Shown piece after piece: positions 27,277 through 36,136 of a stretch of 64,000 nt of DNA (position 1 is the first letter of the stretch; every line of letters begins with the position of its first letter). The notes below the pieces were generated by a model that was not told the origin of the DNA, did no database searches, and saw only the letters and a list, made by a program, of their open reading frames with translations. Origin of the DNA: Mucilaginibacter sabulilitoris (GTDB lineage Bacteria > Bacteroidota > Bacteroidia > Sphingobacteriales > Sphingobacteriaceae); NCBI RefSeq assembly GCF_034262375.1, contig NZ_CP139558.1, positions 2,666,001 through 2,730,000 on the forward strand, given 5' to 3'. The position numbers and the translations under genes were made by a program.

Positions 27277-28395
27277 TTAGTCTTTATTCCGGGGCTGGTA
27301 ATCTTTCCAAAGCCACTCCAAAGCCTCTGGAAGCGTTTGCCGTTTTACATTATTATCGACATGTCCGGCATTGCGGGCGAAAATAAACTGGTATTGATAG
27401 TGTTTGGCGGCGAGTGCTTTGGCCATGTTTTCATTTGCAAGCACCCAGTCATGCATGCCATCGCGCATAACATTCGGATTAAAAAGGTCCCGATCGCCCA
27501 CCTCCATCCATATCCTTAATGGTTTTGATTGGCTTGTCGGAATTATCTGTGCATGAAATCCCCAGGCACCCTGTGGCGTTTCGGGGTTGTAGGGCCATTG
27601 CTGGTTTATATAAGTCCCTGAATAGTTGAGTACACGGTGGTATAATTCTGGATGGTACCATGCCATGATCAGGGCGCATGATCCGCCCGAGCTGCCACCC
27701 ATAGTAGCCCGACCCGCAGGGTCTTTAGTTAATTTCACCTGGCACTTTCTTTCTACAAATGGCAGTATTTCATTTTCAATAAATTCAGCATATAAACCGC
27801 TCATTGTGTCATATTCCAGGCCTCGCTCGCTGCCCTGGGCATCACCACCGCCGTTACCTATAGAGATAGCAATCATTGCCGGTACTTTGCCACCTGCAAT
27901 CAGGTTATCCAATACCGTGAAAAGTAAGTTGTCTGGTCCGTCAGCACCAACTATAAATGGAGCTTTGGTGCCAGAGCGGTACTGCGTCGGAACGTATACT
28001 GCCACTTGACGGGTATAGGTGGCCGGGTGACTTGTAGTGACAATTAATTTAGCAGGATTTGCTGGGTCTGGCGTGCCAAATGTGTTTGGCTCCCGGGCTA
28101 TTCCTGGATAAATTTTGCTGTCTTTCGAATCGATAGTAAAGCGGTAAACAGTTCCTTGAGGCACGCCAACCTGTACTACCGATTCTGGTGCAGGGTTATG
28201 TTTGGGCCCGATAATAAAATTCCCGTTAGAGGTGGGGGACGGGGTGGCGCCATCCGGTAATTCTGTGGCAACTACATAACCGGGTGTATGCGGATCGCGG
28301 GTTGGTATTTGAGCCATAGTTGGGTTTAAACTCCATAGCATATAAAACCAAATTGCAAAAAGGCTGGCGCGATTAATAATTTCAGTCCGTTTCAT
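27277..28395 (-). CDS. Secreted esterase (IroE/Fes-like alpha/beta hydrolase)
   Basis: 372 residues with an N-terminal signal (SLFAIWFYMLWSLNPTMAQ) and an esterase-D-like alpha/beta hydrolase domain from about residue 120. The nucleophile Ser is in the GGSSGG turn (TMGGSSGGSCAL), and NRD/GHVDN supply the late residues (EVGDRDLFNPN; ARNAGHVDNN). A short N-terminal beta domain precedes it (DPHTPGYVVATELPDGATPSP). Such enzymes cut feruloyl, acetyl or enterobactin-type esters. Divergent from the ABC-F gene with 247 bases between starts. Substrate is not predictable. Confidence 0.88.
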   Translation of the reverse strand: MKRTEIINRASLFAIWFYMLWSLNPTMAQIPTRDPHTPGYVVATELPDGATPSPTSNGNFIIGPKHNPAPESVVQVGVPQGTVYRFTIDSKDSKIYPGIAREPNTFGTPDPANPAKLIVTTSHPATYTRQVAVYVPTQYRSGTKAPFIVGADGPDNLLFTVLDNLIAGGKVPAMIAISIGNGGGDAQGSERGLEYDTMSGLYAEFIENEILPFVERKCQVKLTKDPAGRATMGGSSGGSCALIMAWYHPELYHRVLNYSGTYINQQWPYNPETPQGAWGFHAQIIPTSQSKPLRIWMEVGDRDLFNPNVMRDGMHDWVLANENMAKALAAKHYQYQFIFARNAGHVDNNVKRQTLPEALEWLWKDYQPRNKD

Positions 28396-28642
28396 TTATT
28401 TAAATTTAAGAAAAGGTTGTTACGTCTGCGTTTTAAATTTAAGGCATATCAATACACCATCAAAATTTGATTTAAAGGAGAAATGTAGCTTGTAAGTATT
28501 TACACTCACTCAAAATAACGCTGCACAAATTATCCGGCGTTCACGGAGATTATATTTGACCAATCCAGCGATCCGATAATTCTCACCCTGCATTCCTCCA
28601 TCTTTCTCTTATCTTTGCCCATAATTTCAATATTCCCATACT

Positions 28643-30277
28643 GTGATCAATGTAAATAACATTTCCGTTTCATTTGGCGGAACCACGCTCTTTAGCGATG
28701 TAACCTTCTCAATAAACGAGAATGACAAGATAGCCCTAATGGGTAAGAATGGTGCAGGCAAATCTACCATCCTCAAAATTATTGCCGACGTAACCAAACC
28801 TACTACGGGCAACGTAACCGGCCCTAAAGACGCGGTAATAGCTTATTTGCCGCAGCATTTGCTCACCGAAGATAAGGTTACCGTTTTCGAAGAAACCATG
28901 AAAGCTTTTGCTGAGGCAAACCAAATGGAAAAAGAGCTTGAGGAATTAAATGAACAGCTTAATATCCGTACCGATTACGAGAGTGATGATTACATGAAGC
29001 TAATTGAACGAGTATCGGAATTGAGTGAGAAAGTTTATACGGTAGAGGGCAATAATTATGACGCCGAGGTAGAGAAAGTGCTCAAAGGCCTGGGGTTTGA
29101 GCGCAAGGACTTTGGTCGTCAAACCTCGGAGTTTTCCGGCGGGTGGCGTATGCGTATTGAGTTAGCCAAAATATTGCTGAAAAAGCCAGATCTTATCTTG
29201 CTTGATGAGCCCACCAATCACATGGATATCGAGAGTATACAGTGGTTGGAAGACTTCCTGATCAATTCGGCAAAGGCGGTGATGGTAATCTCGCATGATC
29301 GTGCTTTTGTAGATAACATCACCAATCGGACTATTGAAGTTACCATGGGGCGGATATATGATTATAAAGCCAAATACAGTCATTATCTGCAATTACGTGC
29401 CGACCGCCGTGTGCACCAATTGAAAGCTTACGAGGAACAGCAGCGTTTCATCGCAGATAATCAGGAGTTTATAGATCGCTTCAGAGGAACTTACTCTAAA
29501 ACCTTGCAGGTGCAATCGCGCGTAAAGATGCTGGAAAAGCTCGAAGTTATTGAGATCGACGAAGTGGATACTTCTGCCTTAAGATTGAAATTTCCACCTT
29601 CACCACGCTCTGGCCAATATCCGGTAATGGTAGAAGATTTGACCAAAACCTATGGTGACCATGTTGTGTTCAAAAATGCTTCTATGGTAATAGAGCGGGG
29701 AGAAAAAGTCGCCTTTGTAGGTAAAAATGGTGAAGGTAAATCGACCATGATCAAAGCTATCATGAACGAGATCGATTTCGAAGGAAGCTTAAAAGTTGGG
29801 CACAACGCCAAGATCGGGTACTTTGCACAGAATCAGGCTGCATTATTGGATGGGAACTTAACCGTATTTGAAACCATTGACCAGATTCCGCTAAGCGATG
29901 GTTCGGTAAAGATCAAAGATCTATTGGGCGCATTTATGTTTAGCGGCGATGACGTCACCAAAAAGGTTAAGGTGCTTTCCGGAGGAGAAAAAACTCGTCT
30001 GGCCATGATCAAGCTACTATTAGAACCTGTGAATTTGCTGATATTGGATGAGCCAACTAACCATTTGGATATGAAGACCAAAGATATTATCAAAGATGCG
30101 CTTAAAGATTTTGACGGCACTTTGATCCTCGTATCTCACGATCGGGATTTCTTAGATGGCTTAGCGAAAAAAGTATTTGAGTTTGGTAACAAGCGGGTAC
30201 GCGAACACTTTGAAGATATCAAAGGATTTTTAGCCTACAAAAAAATGGATAGCTTAAAAGAGATTGAACAGAGCTAA
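28643..30277 (+). CDS. ABC-F family ribosome-associated ATPase
   Basis: 544 residues with no membrane segments, two ABC nucleotide-binding domains in tandem, as in EttA/Uup-type ABC-F proteins. First domain: Walker A GKNGAGKST, signature SGGWRMRIELA, Walker B LILLDEPTNHMD. Second: GKNGEGKST, LSGGEKTRLAM, LLILDEPTNHLD. The interdomain linker (about 245-325) is the usual helical arm that reaches the ribosome. ABC-F proteins tune translation or confer target-protection antibiotic resistance; the sub-branch cannot be named from motifs alone. Start is GTG 28643, read from the immediate Ile-Asn-Val start of NBD1. Confidence 0.92.
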   Translation: MINVNNISVSFGGTTLFSDVTFSINENDKIALMGKNGAGKSTILKIIADVTKPTTGNVTGPKDAVIAYLPQHLLTEDKVTVFEETMKAFAEANQMEKELEELNEQLNIRTDYESDDYMKLIERVSELSEKVYTVEGNNYDAEVEKVLKGLGFERKDFGRQTSEFSGGWRMRIELAKILLKKPDLILLDEPTNHMDIESIQWLEDFLINSAKAVMVISHDRAFVDNITNRTIEVTMGRIYDYKAKYSHYLQLRADRRVHQLKAYEEQQRFIADNQEFIDRFRGTYSKTLQVQSRVKMLEKLEVIEIDEVDTSALRLKFPPSPRSGQYPVMVEDLTKTYGDHVVFKNASMVIERGEKVAFVGKNGEGKSTMIKAIMNEIDFEGSLKVGHNAKIGYFAQNQAALLDGNLTVFETIDQIPLSDGSVKIKDLLGAFMFSGDDVTKKVKVLSGGEKTRLAMIKLLLEPVNLLILDEPTNHLDMKTKDIIKDALKDFDGTLILVSHDRDFLDGLAKKVFEFGNKRVREHFEDIKGFLAYKKMDSLKEIEQS

Positions 30278-30617
30278 AAAAGAGAGCTTTGCCGTTCTTA
30301 AACACCACTGTCCCTACCTTGTTCCGCTGATTTTTAAATGCTTAGCGGGACAAGGATGCTGCTGCATGAAACCGCCCCTTTTCTTAATCTGAGTTCGATA
30401 TCTCAATTAATGAAACGAAGTATTTCTATTTAGATCTCCTATAACGCTGGCAAAGCGTAGAATCTTGCCAATACCCAAAACAACAAGATCCCTAAGTGGA
30501 TATCGGACCGACAAAAAATACCACCGGTGGTATCTTAAATTGGGTTTTAGACTATATTTCAAAAAGGTATAACAAATATTTACGGAAAAATCGAATAGTT
30601 ACTGGGAGTGGTGTAAC
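30278..30617. other. Intergenic region up to the ISAon1-type insertion
   Basis: About 340 bases without a gene. A hairpin with 12-base arms (30317-30328 and 30344-30355, one wobble) may terminate the ABC-F transcript, though without a T run. A 16-base perfect palindrome ataccaccggtggtat lies at 30518-30533. The element's 8-bp target duplication (ggtgtaac) begins at 30610. Confidence 0.5.
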
Positions 30618-30633
30618 GGATCAAGCAGAATAA

Positions 30634-31047
30634 TTGTGGGGGAATAAAAAAAATATTTGTTTTGTATACAGATACCAAACACGATACAATTTGTCAACAG
30701 CATACGAAACACTTGTCCGCCTGATCTTGCCCGAGGGGCTTTTGGAATACTTTGAACTTACTGATGTCCGCTCCTCTGAAAGCGGCCAATTGAACATTTA
30801 CCTTGAGGAAAAGAATCTTGCGCCCGCAGGCTATGACAAGCAACAACTGGAGTCAAAAGGTTTCTTACCGGAGACAGCTATCCAGGATTTTCCTATCCGG
30901 GGCCACAAAGTAGCTCTTTGCATTAAAAGACGCAGATGGGAAGTTAAAGCAAGTGGTGAGATCATCACAAGGGACTGGAACTTAGTTAGAAAAGGAGCGC
31001 GAATGACAACGGAATTCGGCACTTTTTTAAAAGGTATATTTGGATAA
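30634..31047 (+). CDS. ISAon1-type transposase, N-terminal ORF
   Basis: Product of about 119-137 residues similar to the ISAon1 N-terminal region protein, a DNA-binding start of the transposase (KQQLESKGFLPETAIQDFPIRG; LCIKRRRWEVK). No ATG is available: a TTG at 30634 lies inside the terminal repeat, and TTG 30688 (LSTAYETLVRLILPEG) suits the family's start better. It overlaps the next ORF by 8 bases; the two are in different frames (+1). Confidence 0.85.
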   Translation: MWGNKKNICFVYRYQTRYNLSTAYETLVRLILPEGLLEYFELTDVRSSESGQLNIYLEEKNLAPAGYDKQQLESKGFLPETAIQDFPIRGHKVALCIKRRRWEVKASGEIITRDWNLVRKGARMTTEFGTFLKGIFG

Positions 31048-32023
31048 TAATCCGATTAGCTGTCATTTGTTAGGGCGGCTATATACAGTTGATGGCAAAC
31101 AGCTACAGCAGCAATACAAAGACTTTCTGAGCGATTTTCATAGCTGGGATCAAAAAGAACATGCAGATGAATGGATGCTGTTTGAACAAAATATCGGGCC
31201 ATCGCTAAGCATAGATGAAACAGCATTGAGCAATGGCGAGCTCTATACCATTATCACCAATAAAGAAGCTAAAGGTGGCAAGAAAGCAATTGTAGCTATG
31301 CTAAGGGGCACACAAACGGAGCAGATCATAAAAGTTATCGAACGCATACCGCTACGTAAAAGGAACAAGGTGAAAGAAGTGACGATGGATATGGCGGCAA
31401 ACATGATCAAAGCCATCCGCAGGTGTTTTAGCAATGCCAGTCGTGTGATCGACAGATTCCATGTACAAAAGTTAGCCTATGATGCCGTGCAGGAAGCTCG
31501 TATAAAATATCGTTGGGAAGCGCTGGATGCAGAAAGCAATGCTATTGAACAAGCCAGGCAAAACAAGCAATCTTATCAGCCCGAAATATTCAGCAATGGC
31601 GATACGTTAAAACAATTGCTTGCCAGAAGCCGCTACCTGTTGTTTAAACATGAGTCCAGGTGGACCATCTCACAAAAAGAAAGAGCCGGTCTGCTTTTTC
31701 CAAGATACCCGGAACTGCTCAAAGCGTATAAACTGGCCATCGGGCTGGGCAATATATTCACCATCTGCAAAAGCAAGCAGATCGCCTTTAAAAGATTGGC
31801 GCTGTGGTATAATCATGTTGAGGAATCTGGGATTGACGCCTTTAAAACCGTGGCAAGGTCCGTTCATCAACATTATGAATCTATCCTGAACTTCTTTGAC
31901 AATAGAAGCACAAATGCCTCTGCCGAATCTTTTAATGCCAAGATCAAAGCTTTCAGAGCGACTTCCAGAGGCGTTAGAGACACTACTTTCTTCTTATTCA
32001 GACTCGCTAAAATCTATGCTTGA
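31040..32023 (+). CDS. ISAon1-type transposase, catalytic ORF
   Basis: 327 residues carrying the DDE catalytic core of ISL3-like transposases: Asp in LSIDETALSNGE, Asp in VTMDMAANM, and Glu in TNASAESFNAKIKAF, with the zinc-free insertion region between. Its frame opens only at 31031 (stop at 31028), so it is translated either by frameshift from the upstream ORF near the overlap (ata ttt gga taa) or by reinitiation at TTG 31040. It looks intact, so the element may be active. Confidence 0.92.
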   Translation: MDNNPISCHLLGRLYTVDGKQLQQQYKDFLSDFHSWDQKEHADEWMLFEQNIGPSLSIDETALSNGELYTIITNKEAKGGKKAIVAMLRGTQTEQIIKVIERIPLRKRNKVKEVTMDMAANMIKAIRRCFSNASRVIDRFHVQKLAYDAVQEARIKYRWEALDAESNAIEQARQNKQSYQPEIFSNGDTLKQLLARSRYLLFKHESRWTISQKERAGLLFPRYPELLKAYKLAIGLGNIFTICKSKQIAFKRLALWYNHVEESGIDAFKTVARSVHQHYESILNFFDNRSTNASAESFNAKIKAFRATSRGVRDTTFFLFRLAKIYA

Positions 32024-32094
32024 CTTCTACTCCCCCCAACTTTTCGTCATGATCCGGTGTAACTATTTGATTAATATATTTTTATAGGAATAAA

Positions 32095-32128
32095 AAAAGG
32101 AAACAACGACCATGTGTTGTTTCCTTTT
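32095..32128 (-). terminator. Terminator after tRNA-Leu
   Basis: Thirteen-base perfect arms (32095-32107 and 32116-32128) with TTTTTTT after it on the minus strand; ends the tRNA-Gly/tRNA-Leu transcript. Confidence 0.9.
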
Positions 32129-32129
32129 G

Positions 32130-32214
32130 TACTCAGAGCGGGAATCGAACCCGCACTCCGTTTACGGGAACAGGATTTTAAGTCCTGCGTGTCTACCAGT
32201 TCCACCATCTGAGC
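32130..32214 (-). tRNA. tRNA-Leu (anticodon UAA)
   Basis: The minus strand folds as a long-variable-arm tRNA: acceptor GCTCAGA paired with TCTGAGT (one G-T), anticodon stem CAGGA/TCCTG with loop CTTAAAA and anticodon TAA (Leu). The T arm is GCGGGTTCGATTCCCGC. CCA is not encoded. Preceded on the same strand by tRNA-Gly. Confidence 0.95.
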
Positions 32215-32236
32215 CGGCGTTTGCCAATTTAAAAAT

Positions 32237-32265
32237 AAAGCCCTTCTTTTTGAAGGAAGGGCTTT
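32237..32265 (-). terminator. Hairpin between the two tRNA genes
   Basis: Ten-base arms aaagcccttc / gaagggcttt (32237-32246 and 32256-32265) right behind the tRNA-Gly 3' end. On the minus strand it is followed by TTTATTTTTAAA, so it may partly terminate or form a processing site. Confidence 0.75.
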
Positions 32266-32266
32266 G

Positions 32267-32339
<73 letters not shown>

Positions 32340-32407
32340 GTTGGGAGTGCAAATATAGGCAGAAAAGCATATTCTGCAAGCAGAAATAATAAATTTTTTA
32401 ATTTTTT

Positions 32408-32899
32408 TTATAAGTCGCTGTTTTTCAAAACATCAGCAATCAGGTCGGCCTCATATCCGCGGCCCATGGCATACTGCTGCAGTTTGTAACGGCGCTTCAG
32501 GGCATTTTTTTCACTCAGTGTGGCCGCCTTCTTCTCCAGTATCCTGGTCAGGGCGACTAAATAATCGTCGGCATCAATGGTTTGCAACGCTTTTTTAATC
32601 AGCACATCGGGTACCCGTTTAAATTTAAGTCCCTGTTTTATCTTGATCCGGCCCCAGGCTTTCTGGCTAAATTTACCTTTGGTATAAGCCTTTGCAAAGC
32701 GGTCTTCATTTAAAAAATTACCTTCAATCAGCTGGCTTATAATTTGTTCAACGGCATCGGGCCAAAGTCCCCATTCATATAGTTTATCGCGCACCTCCTG
32801 TTGCGAGCGTTCCTGGTAAGCACAATAATGCTCGGCCTTTGTCAGCGCAATCTTCGGGTCAGTTATTTTAATTGTTTTGGGTTGGTCCATTAAAGTCAA
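32408..32899 (-). CDS. recX: RecX-family regulator of RecA
   Basis: 163-residue all-helical RecX protein, three three-helix repeats. Motifs: ALTKAEHYCAYQERSQQEVRDKL, NFLNEDRFAKAYTKGKFSQKAWGRIKI and the C-terminal KRRYKLQQYAMGRGYEADLI. It inhibits RecA filaments and recombinase activity. Length is typical. The start could be MDQPK (ATG 32890). No recA neighbour here; it is divergent from murF-alr with about 50 bases between starts, so promoters overlap. Confidence 0.93.
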   Translation of the reverse strand: MTLMDQPKTIKITDPKIALTKAEHYCAYQERSQQEVRDKLYEWGLWPDAVEQIISQLIEGNFLNEDRFAKAYTKGKFSQKAWGRIKIKQGLKFKRVPDVLIKKALQTIDADDYLVALTRILEKKAATLSEKNALKRRYKLQQYAMGRGYEADLIADVLKNSDL

Positions 32900-32949
32900 A
32901 ATTCGTTAAAAATTCTTCTATTGTTAGATAATATAAGCAAATTCGTGCC

Positions 32950-35412
32950 ATGCATAGCAATCAATACTCTGTAACCGAGGTAAAGCAAATTATAAACGCG
33001 GGTGGTAATATTGTAAAGGAATATACCATAAGCACCCTGTTAACTGATAGCCGCCGCATCAATAATGCGGCCGAGGGCCTGTTTTTTGCTTTAAGCGCGA
33101 GGCGTAACGGGCACGAGTTTGTTGCCGAGGCCTATGCAGCCGGTATCCGTAATTTTGTGGTGCAGCATGGCCCCGAATTTAATTTACCCGAAGCTAATTT
33201 TCTGTTGGTTGATAGTCCGTTGGCCGCCCTGCAGATTTTGGCCGCTTACCATCGCAGCCAGTTTAAGCTGCAGGTAATCGGCATCACGGGCAGCAACGGT
33301 AAAACCATAGTTAAAGAGTGGCTGTACCAACTGCTTGCTGCCGATAAAAATATTGTTCGTAACCCCAAGAGCTATAACTCGCAAATTGGTGTGCCGCTTT
33401 CGGTATGGCAGATCAACGGCCGTAACGACCTCGGTATTTTTGAAGCCGGTATATCTACCATAAACGAGATGGATAAGCTGCAGGCTATCATTAAACCGCA
33501 AATAGGAATCTTAACCCATATCGGTTCGGCCCACGACGAGGGCTTTACCAGCAGGAGAGAGAAGGTGCTGGAAAAATTGCAGCTGTTTAAAAACAGCAAG
33601 CAACTTATTTATCATTATGATGAGCTTTTAGATTACAAAAAAGATATACCTGTTAAGGAAACCTTTACCTGGAGCCGTAAGTTCAAGGTGGCCGATCTGT
33701 ATGTTTTCAGTGAAACCGTGATCTCCAAAAAATATTACTTGCGGGCCTATTACCACAAAAAAGAGATCGAATGCCTTATCCCTTTTTCCGACCAGGCATC
33801 TATCGAAAACGCCATTACCTGCTGGGCTGCCATGCTGGCTTTGGGTTACAGTGCCGTTGAGGCTGACAAGCGTATTGAGCGCCTGGCCCCCGTTAGCATG
33901 CGCCTGGAATTAAAGAACGGTGTAAGCAATTGTTCTGTTATTGATGATTCCTACAACTCCGATCTGCAATCGCTGGAGATAGCGCTGAACTTTCTGGGAC
34001 AGCAAAACCAGCATCAGAAAAAAACTCTGATCCTGTCAGATATATTACAATCGGGCCTGCAGCAGGATGTGTTGTACTGCCAGGTAGCCAACCTCATAGG
34101 TACACAGCGCATCGATAAATTTATTGGCGTTGGCGATGCGCTCATCAATAACCAAACGTGTTTTAACTTGCCCGAACAACATTTTTTTAAAGATACACCA
34201 GCCTTGCTGCAGCAATTAAAAACCATTGGCTTTAAGGACGAAACCATCCTCATCAAAGGATCGCGAAGCTTTGAGTTTGAGCGCATAAGCAATGCGTTAA
34301 CCCAAAAGGCCCACGAAACCATCATGGAAATTAACCTGAACACTTTGCTGGGCAACCTTAACTTTTATCGGTCTAAATTAAAACCGGGTGTAAAGGTGAT
34401 GGCTATGGTTAAGGCGTTCTCATACGGCAGCGGCACCTTTGAGGTGGCCAATATGCTGCAATACAATAAGGTTGATTACCTGGCGGTGGCCTATATTGAC
34501 GAAGGTGTGGCCCTGCGCCAGGCGGGTATTAACCTGCCTATTATGGTGCTTAACCCCGAGGCATCGGCGTTTGATAAGCTTACCGAAAATAAACTGCAGC
34601 CGGTTATTTACAGCTTTGGCCTGCTTGATGATTTTGTTATTTACACGCAGGAGCGAGGTATTGTAAATTACCCGGTGCACCTTAAAATTGATACGGGCAT
34701 GCACCGCCTGGGTTTCGAGAACCTGGATATTGAAACGCTTTGCGACATGCTGGAACAAAACAGGTATGTGCATATCCAGTCGGTATTTTCGCACCTGGTG
34801 GCGAGCGAGGCTCCGGAACATGATGAGTTTACCAAAAAGCAGATCAAGCGTTTTGAAAAGGCTTTTAAGGAGATAGAAAAAACGCTGGGTTATAAGGTGA
34901 TCAAACACCTGTGCAATACGTCGGGTATTACCCGCTGGCCGTCGGCGCATTATGATATGGTACGCCTTGGCATCGGTTTGTATGGGGTCGATTCGGCTGT
35001 TCCGGCGTCGGATAACGCTTTGCAGCCCATAGCCAGCTTAAAAACAAGCGTGGCCCAGGTTAAAAAGATAGGAGCGGGCGATACCATCAGTTATGGCCGG
35101 AGCGGCAGTTTATTAAAGGATGGCAAAATAGCCACGGTACGCATAGGCTACGCCGACGGATATTTACGAGCCTTTGGCAAAGGGGTAGGTAAAATGCTGG
35201 TGAAGGGCACGCTGGTACCTACCGTGGGAAATATTACTATGGATATGTGCATGCTTGATGTAAGCGGTCTTGACGTAAACGAGGGCGATGAGGTGATTGT
35301 TTTTAACGATCAGCTGCGGATTGAGGAGTTGGCCAGGCAAATAGGCACCATCCCATATGAAATATTAACTAATGTTTCGCAAAGGGTGAAAAGAGTGTAT
35401 TTTTATGAATAA
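32950..35412 (+). CDS. murF-alr: Fused MurF ligase and alanine racemase
   Basis: 820 residues. Residues 1-450 are UDP-N-acetylmuramoyl-tripeptide:D-Ala-D-Ala ligase (MurF): ATP loop ITGSNGKTIVKEWLY and nearby SAHDEGFTSRREKVLEK in a Mur-ligase fold. Residues about 455-820 are alanine racemase: the PLP Lys sits in MAMVKAFSYGSG, and the second catalytic Tyr in KIGAGDTISYGRSG, with the typical HLCNTSG and VGNITMDMCMLDV motifs. The fusion joins supply of D-Ala with its use in peptidoglycan precursors, and is common in Bacteroidota. Cytoplasmic. Divergent from recX. Full length and intact. Confidence 0.96.
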   Translation: MHSNQYSVTEVKQIINAGGNIVKEYTISTLLTDSRRINNAAEGLFFALSARRNGHEFVAEAYAAGIRNFVVQHGPEFNLPEANFLLVDSPLAALQILAAYHRSQFKLQVIGITGSNGKTIVKEWLYQLLAADKNIVRNPKSYNSQIGVPLSVWQINGRNDLGIFEAGISTINEMDKLQAIIKPQIGILTHIGSAHDEGFTSRREKVLEKLQLFKNSKQLIYHYDELLDYKKDIPVKETFTWSRKFKVADLYVFSETVISKKYYLRAYYHKKEIECLIPFSDQASIENAITCWAAMLALGYSAVEADKRIERLAPVSMRLELKNGVSNCSVIDDSYNSDLQSLEIALNFLGQQNQHQKKTLILSDILQSGLQQDVLYCQVANLIGTQRIDKFIGVGDALINNQTCFNLPEQHFFKDTPALLQQLKTIGFKDETILIKGSRSFEFERISNALTQKAHETIMEINLNTLLGNLNFYRSKLKPGVKVMAMVKAFSYGSGTFEVANMLQYNKVDYLAVAYIDEGVALRQAGINLPIMVLNPEASAFDKLTENKLQPVIYSFGLLDDFVIYTQERGIVNYPVHLKIDTGMHRLGFENLDIETLCDMLEQNRYVHIQSVFSHLVASEAPEHDEFTKKQIKRFEKAFKEIEKTLGYKVIKHLCNTSGITRWPSAHYDMVRLGIGLYGVDSAVPASDNALQPIASLKTSVAQVKKIGAGDTISYGRSGSLLKDGKIATVRIGYADGYLRAFGKGVGKMLVKGTLVPTVGNITMDMCMLDVSGLDVNEGDEVIVFNDQLRIEELARQIGTIPYEILTNVSQRVKRVYFYE

Positions 35413-35437
35413 TGATAGACTTTAAGTATAAAGTAAT

Positions 35438-35510
35438 TAGTATCAGGTATCAAGATTTTTAATGTTGATTTAAAAAAAATAAATTACTTGATACCAGCTA
35501 CTTGATACTA
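35438..35510. repeat. Inverted repeat built from gatac/tatca units
   Basis: Left arm tagtatcaggtatcaag (35438-35454) pairs with cttgatacc plus tgatacta (35487-35510), which carry a 7-base insert (agctact). It lies between murF-alr and the DUF502 gene and may act as terminator or operator. Confidence 0.5.
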
Positions 35511-35521
35511 AATTTGCATTT

Positions 35522-36136
35522 ATGAACAGATTGGCCGGGGCGCTATTAAGGTATTTTGTAAAGGGACTATTGGTAGTAGTACCCATAGGTGCGGCATTTT
35601 TTTTAATTTACTGGGCGGTATCAACCATTGACAAGGCCCTGAACCTGAGCGATGTGCTTTGGGTCGATAAAAATGGTAAACACATGTATATCCCGGGGCT
35701 GGGTATTTTAAATGTGCTGGTGGTGATCATGGTAGCCGGAATACTGGTTACCAATGTAGTAACCGAACCCATTAAACGTTGGTTTAACCGCTGGCTTAAT
35801 CGTTTGCCATTAATCAAGTTCCTGTATTCTTCTATCAAAGATCTTACAGAGGCTATTGTTGGCGACGAGAAAAAGTTTAATGAGCCCGTTATAGTAGAGG
35901 TGAACGAATTTGGGCTCAAGAAAATAGGTTTTATCGTTCAAAAAGATCTGACTGCTTTAAGCCTGCCCGGTGACGTAGCCGTGTACTTTCCTTATTCTTA
36001 TTCCTTCGCGGGGCAGGTGGTGATCATATCGGCCGATAAAGTAAAGCCTATTGAAAAAAGCGCCGCCGACATGATGAAATTTGTAATTTCGGGCGGGGTA
36101 AGCGGTTTAGATCATAAAGGCTCAGATCATAAATGA
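35522..36136 (+). CDS. DUF502-family membrane protein
   Basis: 204 residues with two hydrophobic segments near the N-terminus (GLLVVVPIGAAFFLIYWAV and ILNVLVVIMVAGILVTNVV) and a basic stretch (IKRWFNRWLNRLPLIKFLYSS), followed by a beta-rich domain (VIVEVNEFGLKKIGFIVQK; DVAVYFPYSYSFAGQVVII). This is the DUF502 pattern. Function is unknown in bacteria; a plant homologue is linked to cell-wall or vacuolar processes. It overlaps convergently by 10 bases with the MFS gene at 36127. Confidence 0.88.
   Translation: MNRLAGALLRYFVKGLLVVVPIGAAFFLIYWAVSTIDKALNLSDVLWVDKNGKHMYIPGLGILNVLVVIMVAGILVTNVVTEPIKRWFNRWLNRLPLIKFLYSSIKDLTEAIVGDEKKFNEPVIVEVNEFGLKKIGFIVQKDLTALSLPGDVAVYFPYSYSFAGQVVIISADKVKPIEKSAADMMKFVISGGVSGLDHKGSDHK

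Larger units (their letters stand above)
30618..32055 (+). mobile_element. ISAon1-type (ISL3-like) insertion sequence
   Basis: Complete element of 1438 bases. Its ends start GGATCA and finish TGATCC, with imperfect terminal repeats of about 25 bases (ggatcaagcagaataattg left; the complement of tcatgatcc right). The 8-base sequence ggtgtaac occurs at both edges (30610-30617 and 32056-32063), the hallmark of an 8-bp target duplication as made by ISL3-like elements. Two overlapping ORFs cover 30634-32023. Before insertion the site was a hairpin: aatagttac (30594-30602) and gtaactatt (32059-32067) are exact inverse complements, so the element landed in one arm's neighbourhood. Confidence 0.92.

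Noticed and set aside
27244-27519. 91-residue plus-strand frame opposite the esterase gene
   Set aside because: It lies antisense to the C-terminus of a well-supported esterase and shows no family signature.
30518-30533. 16-base palindrome ataccaccggtggtat as an IS end or operator
   Set aside because: The IS boundaries are fixed elsewhere by the 8-bp duplication, and no gene starts nearby, so no role can be supported.
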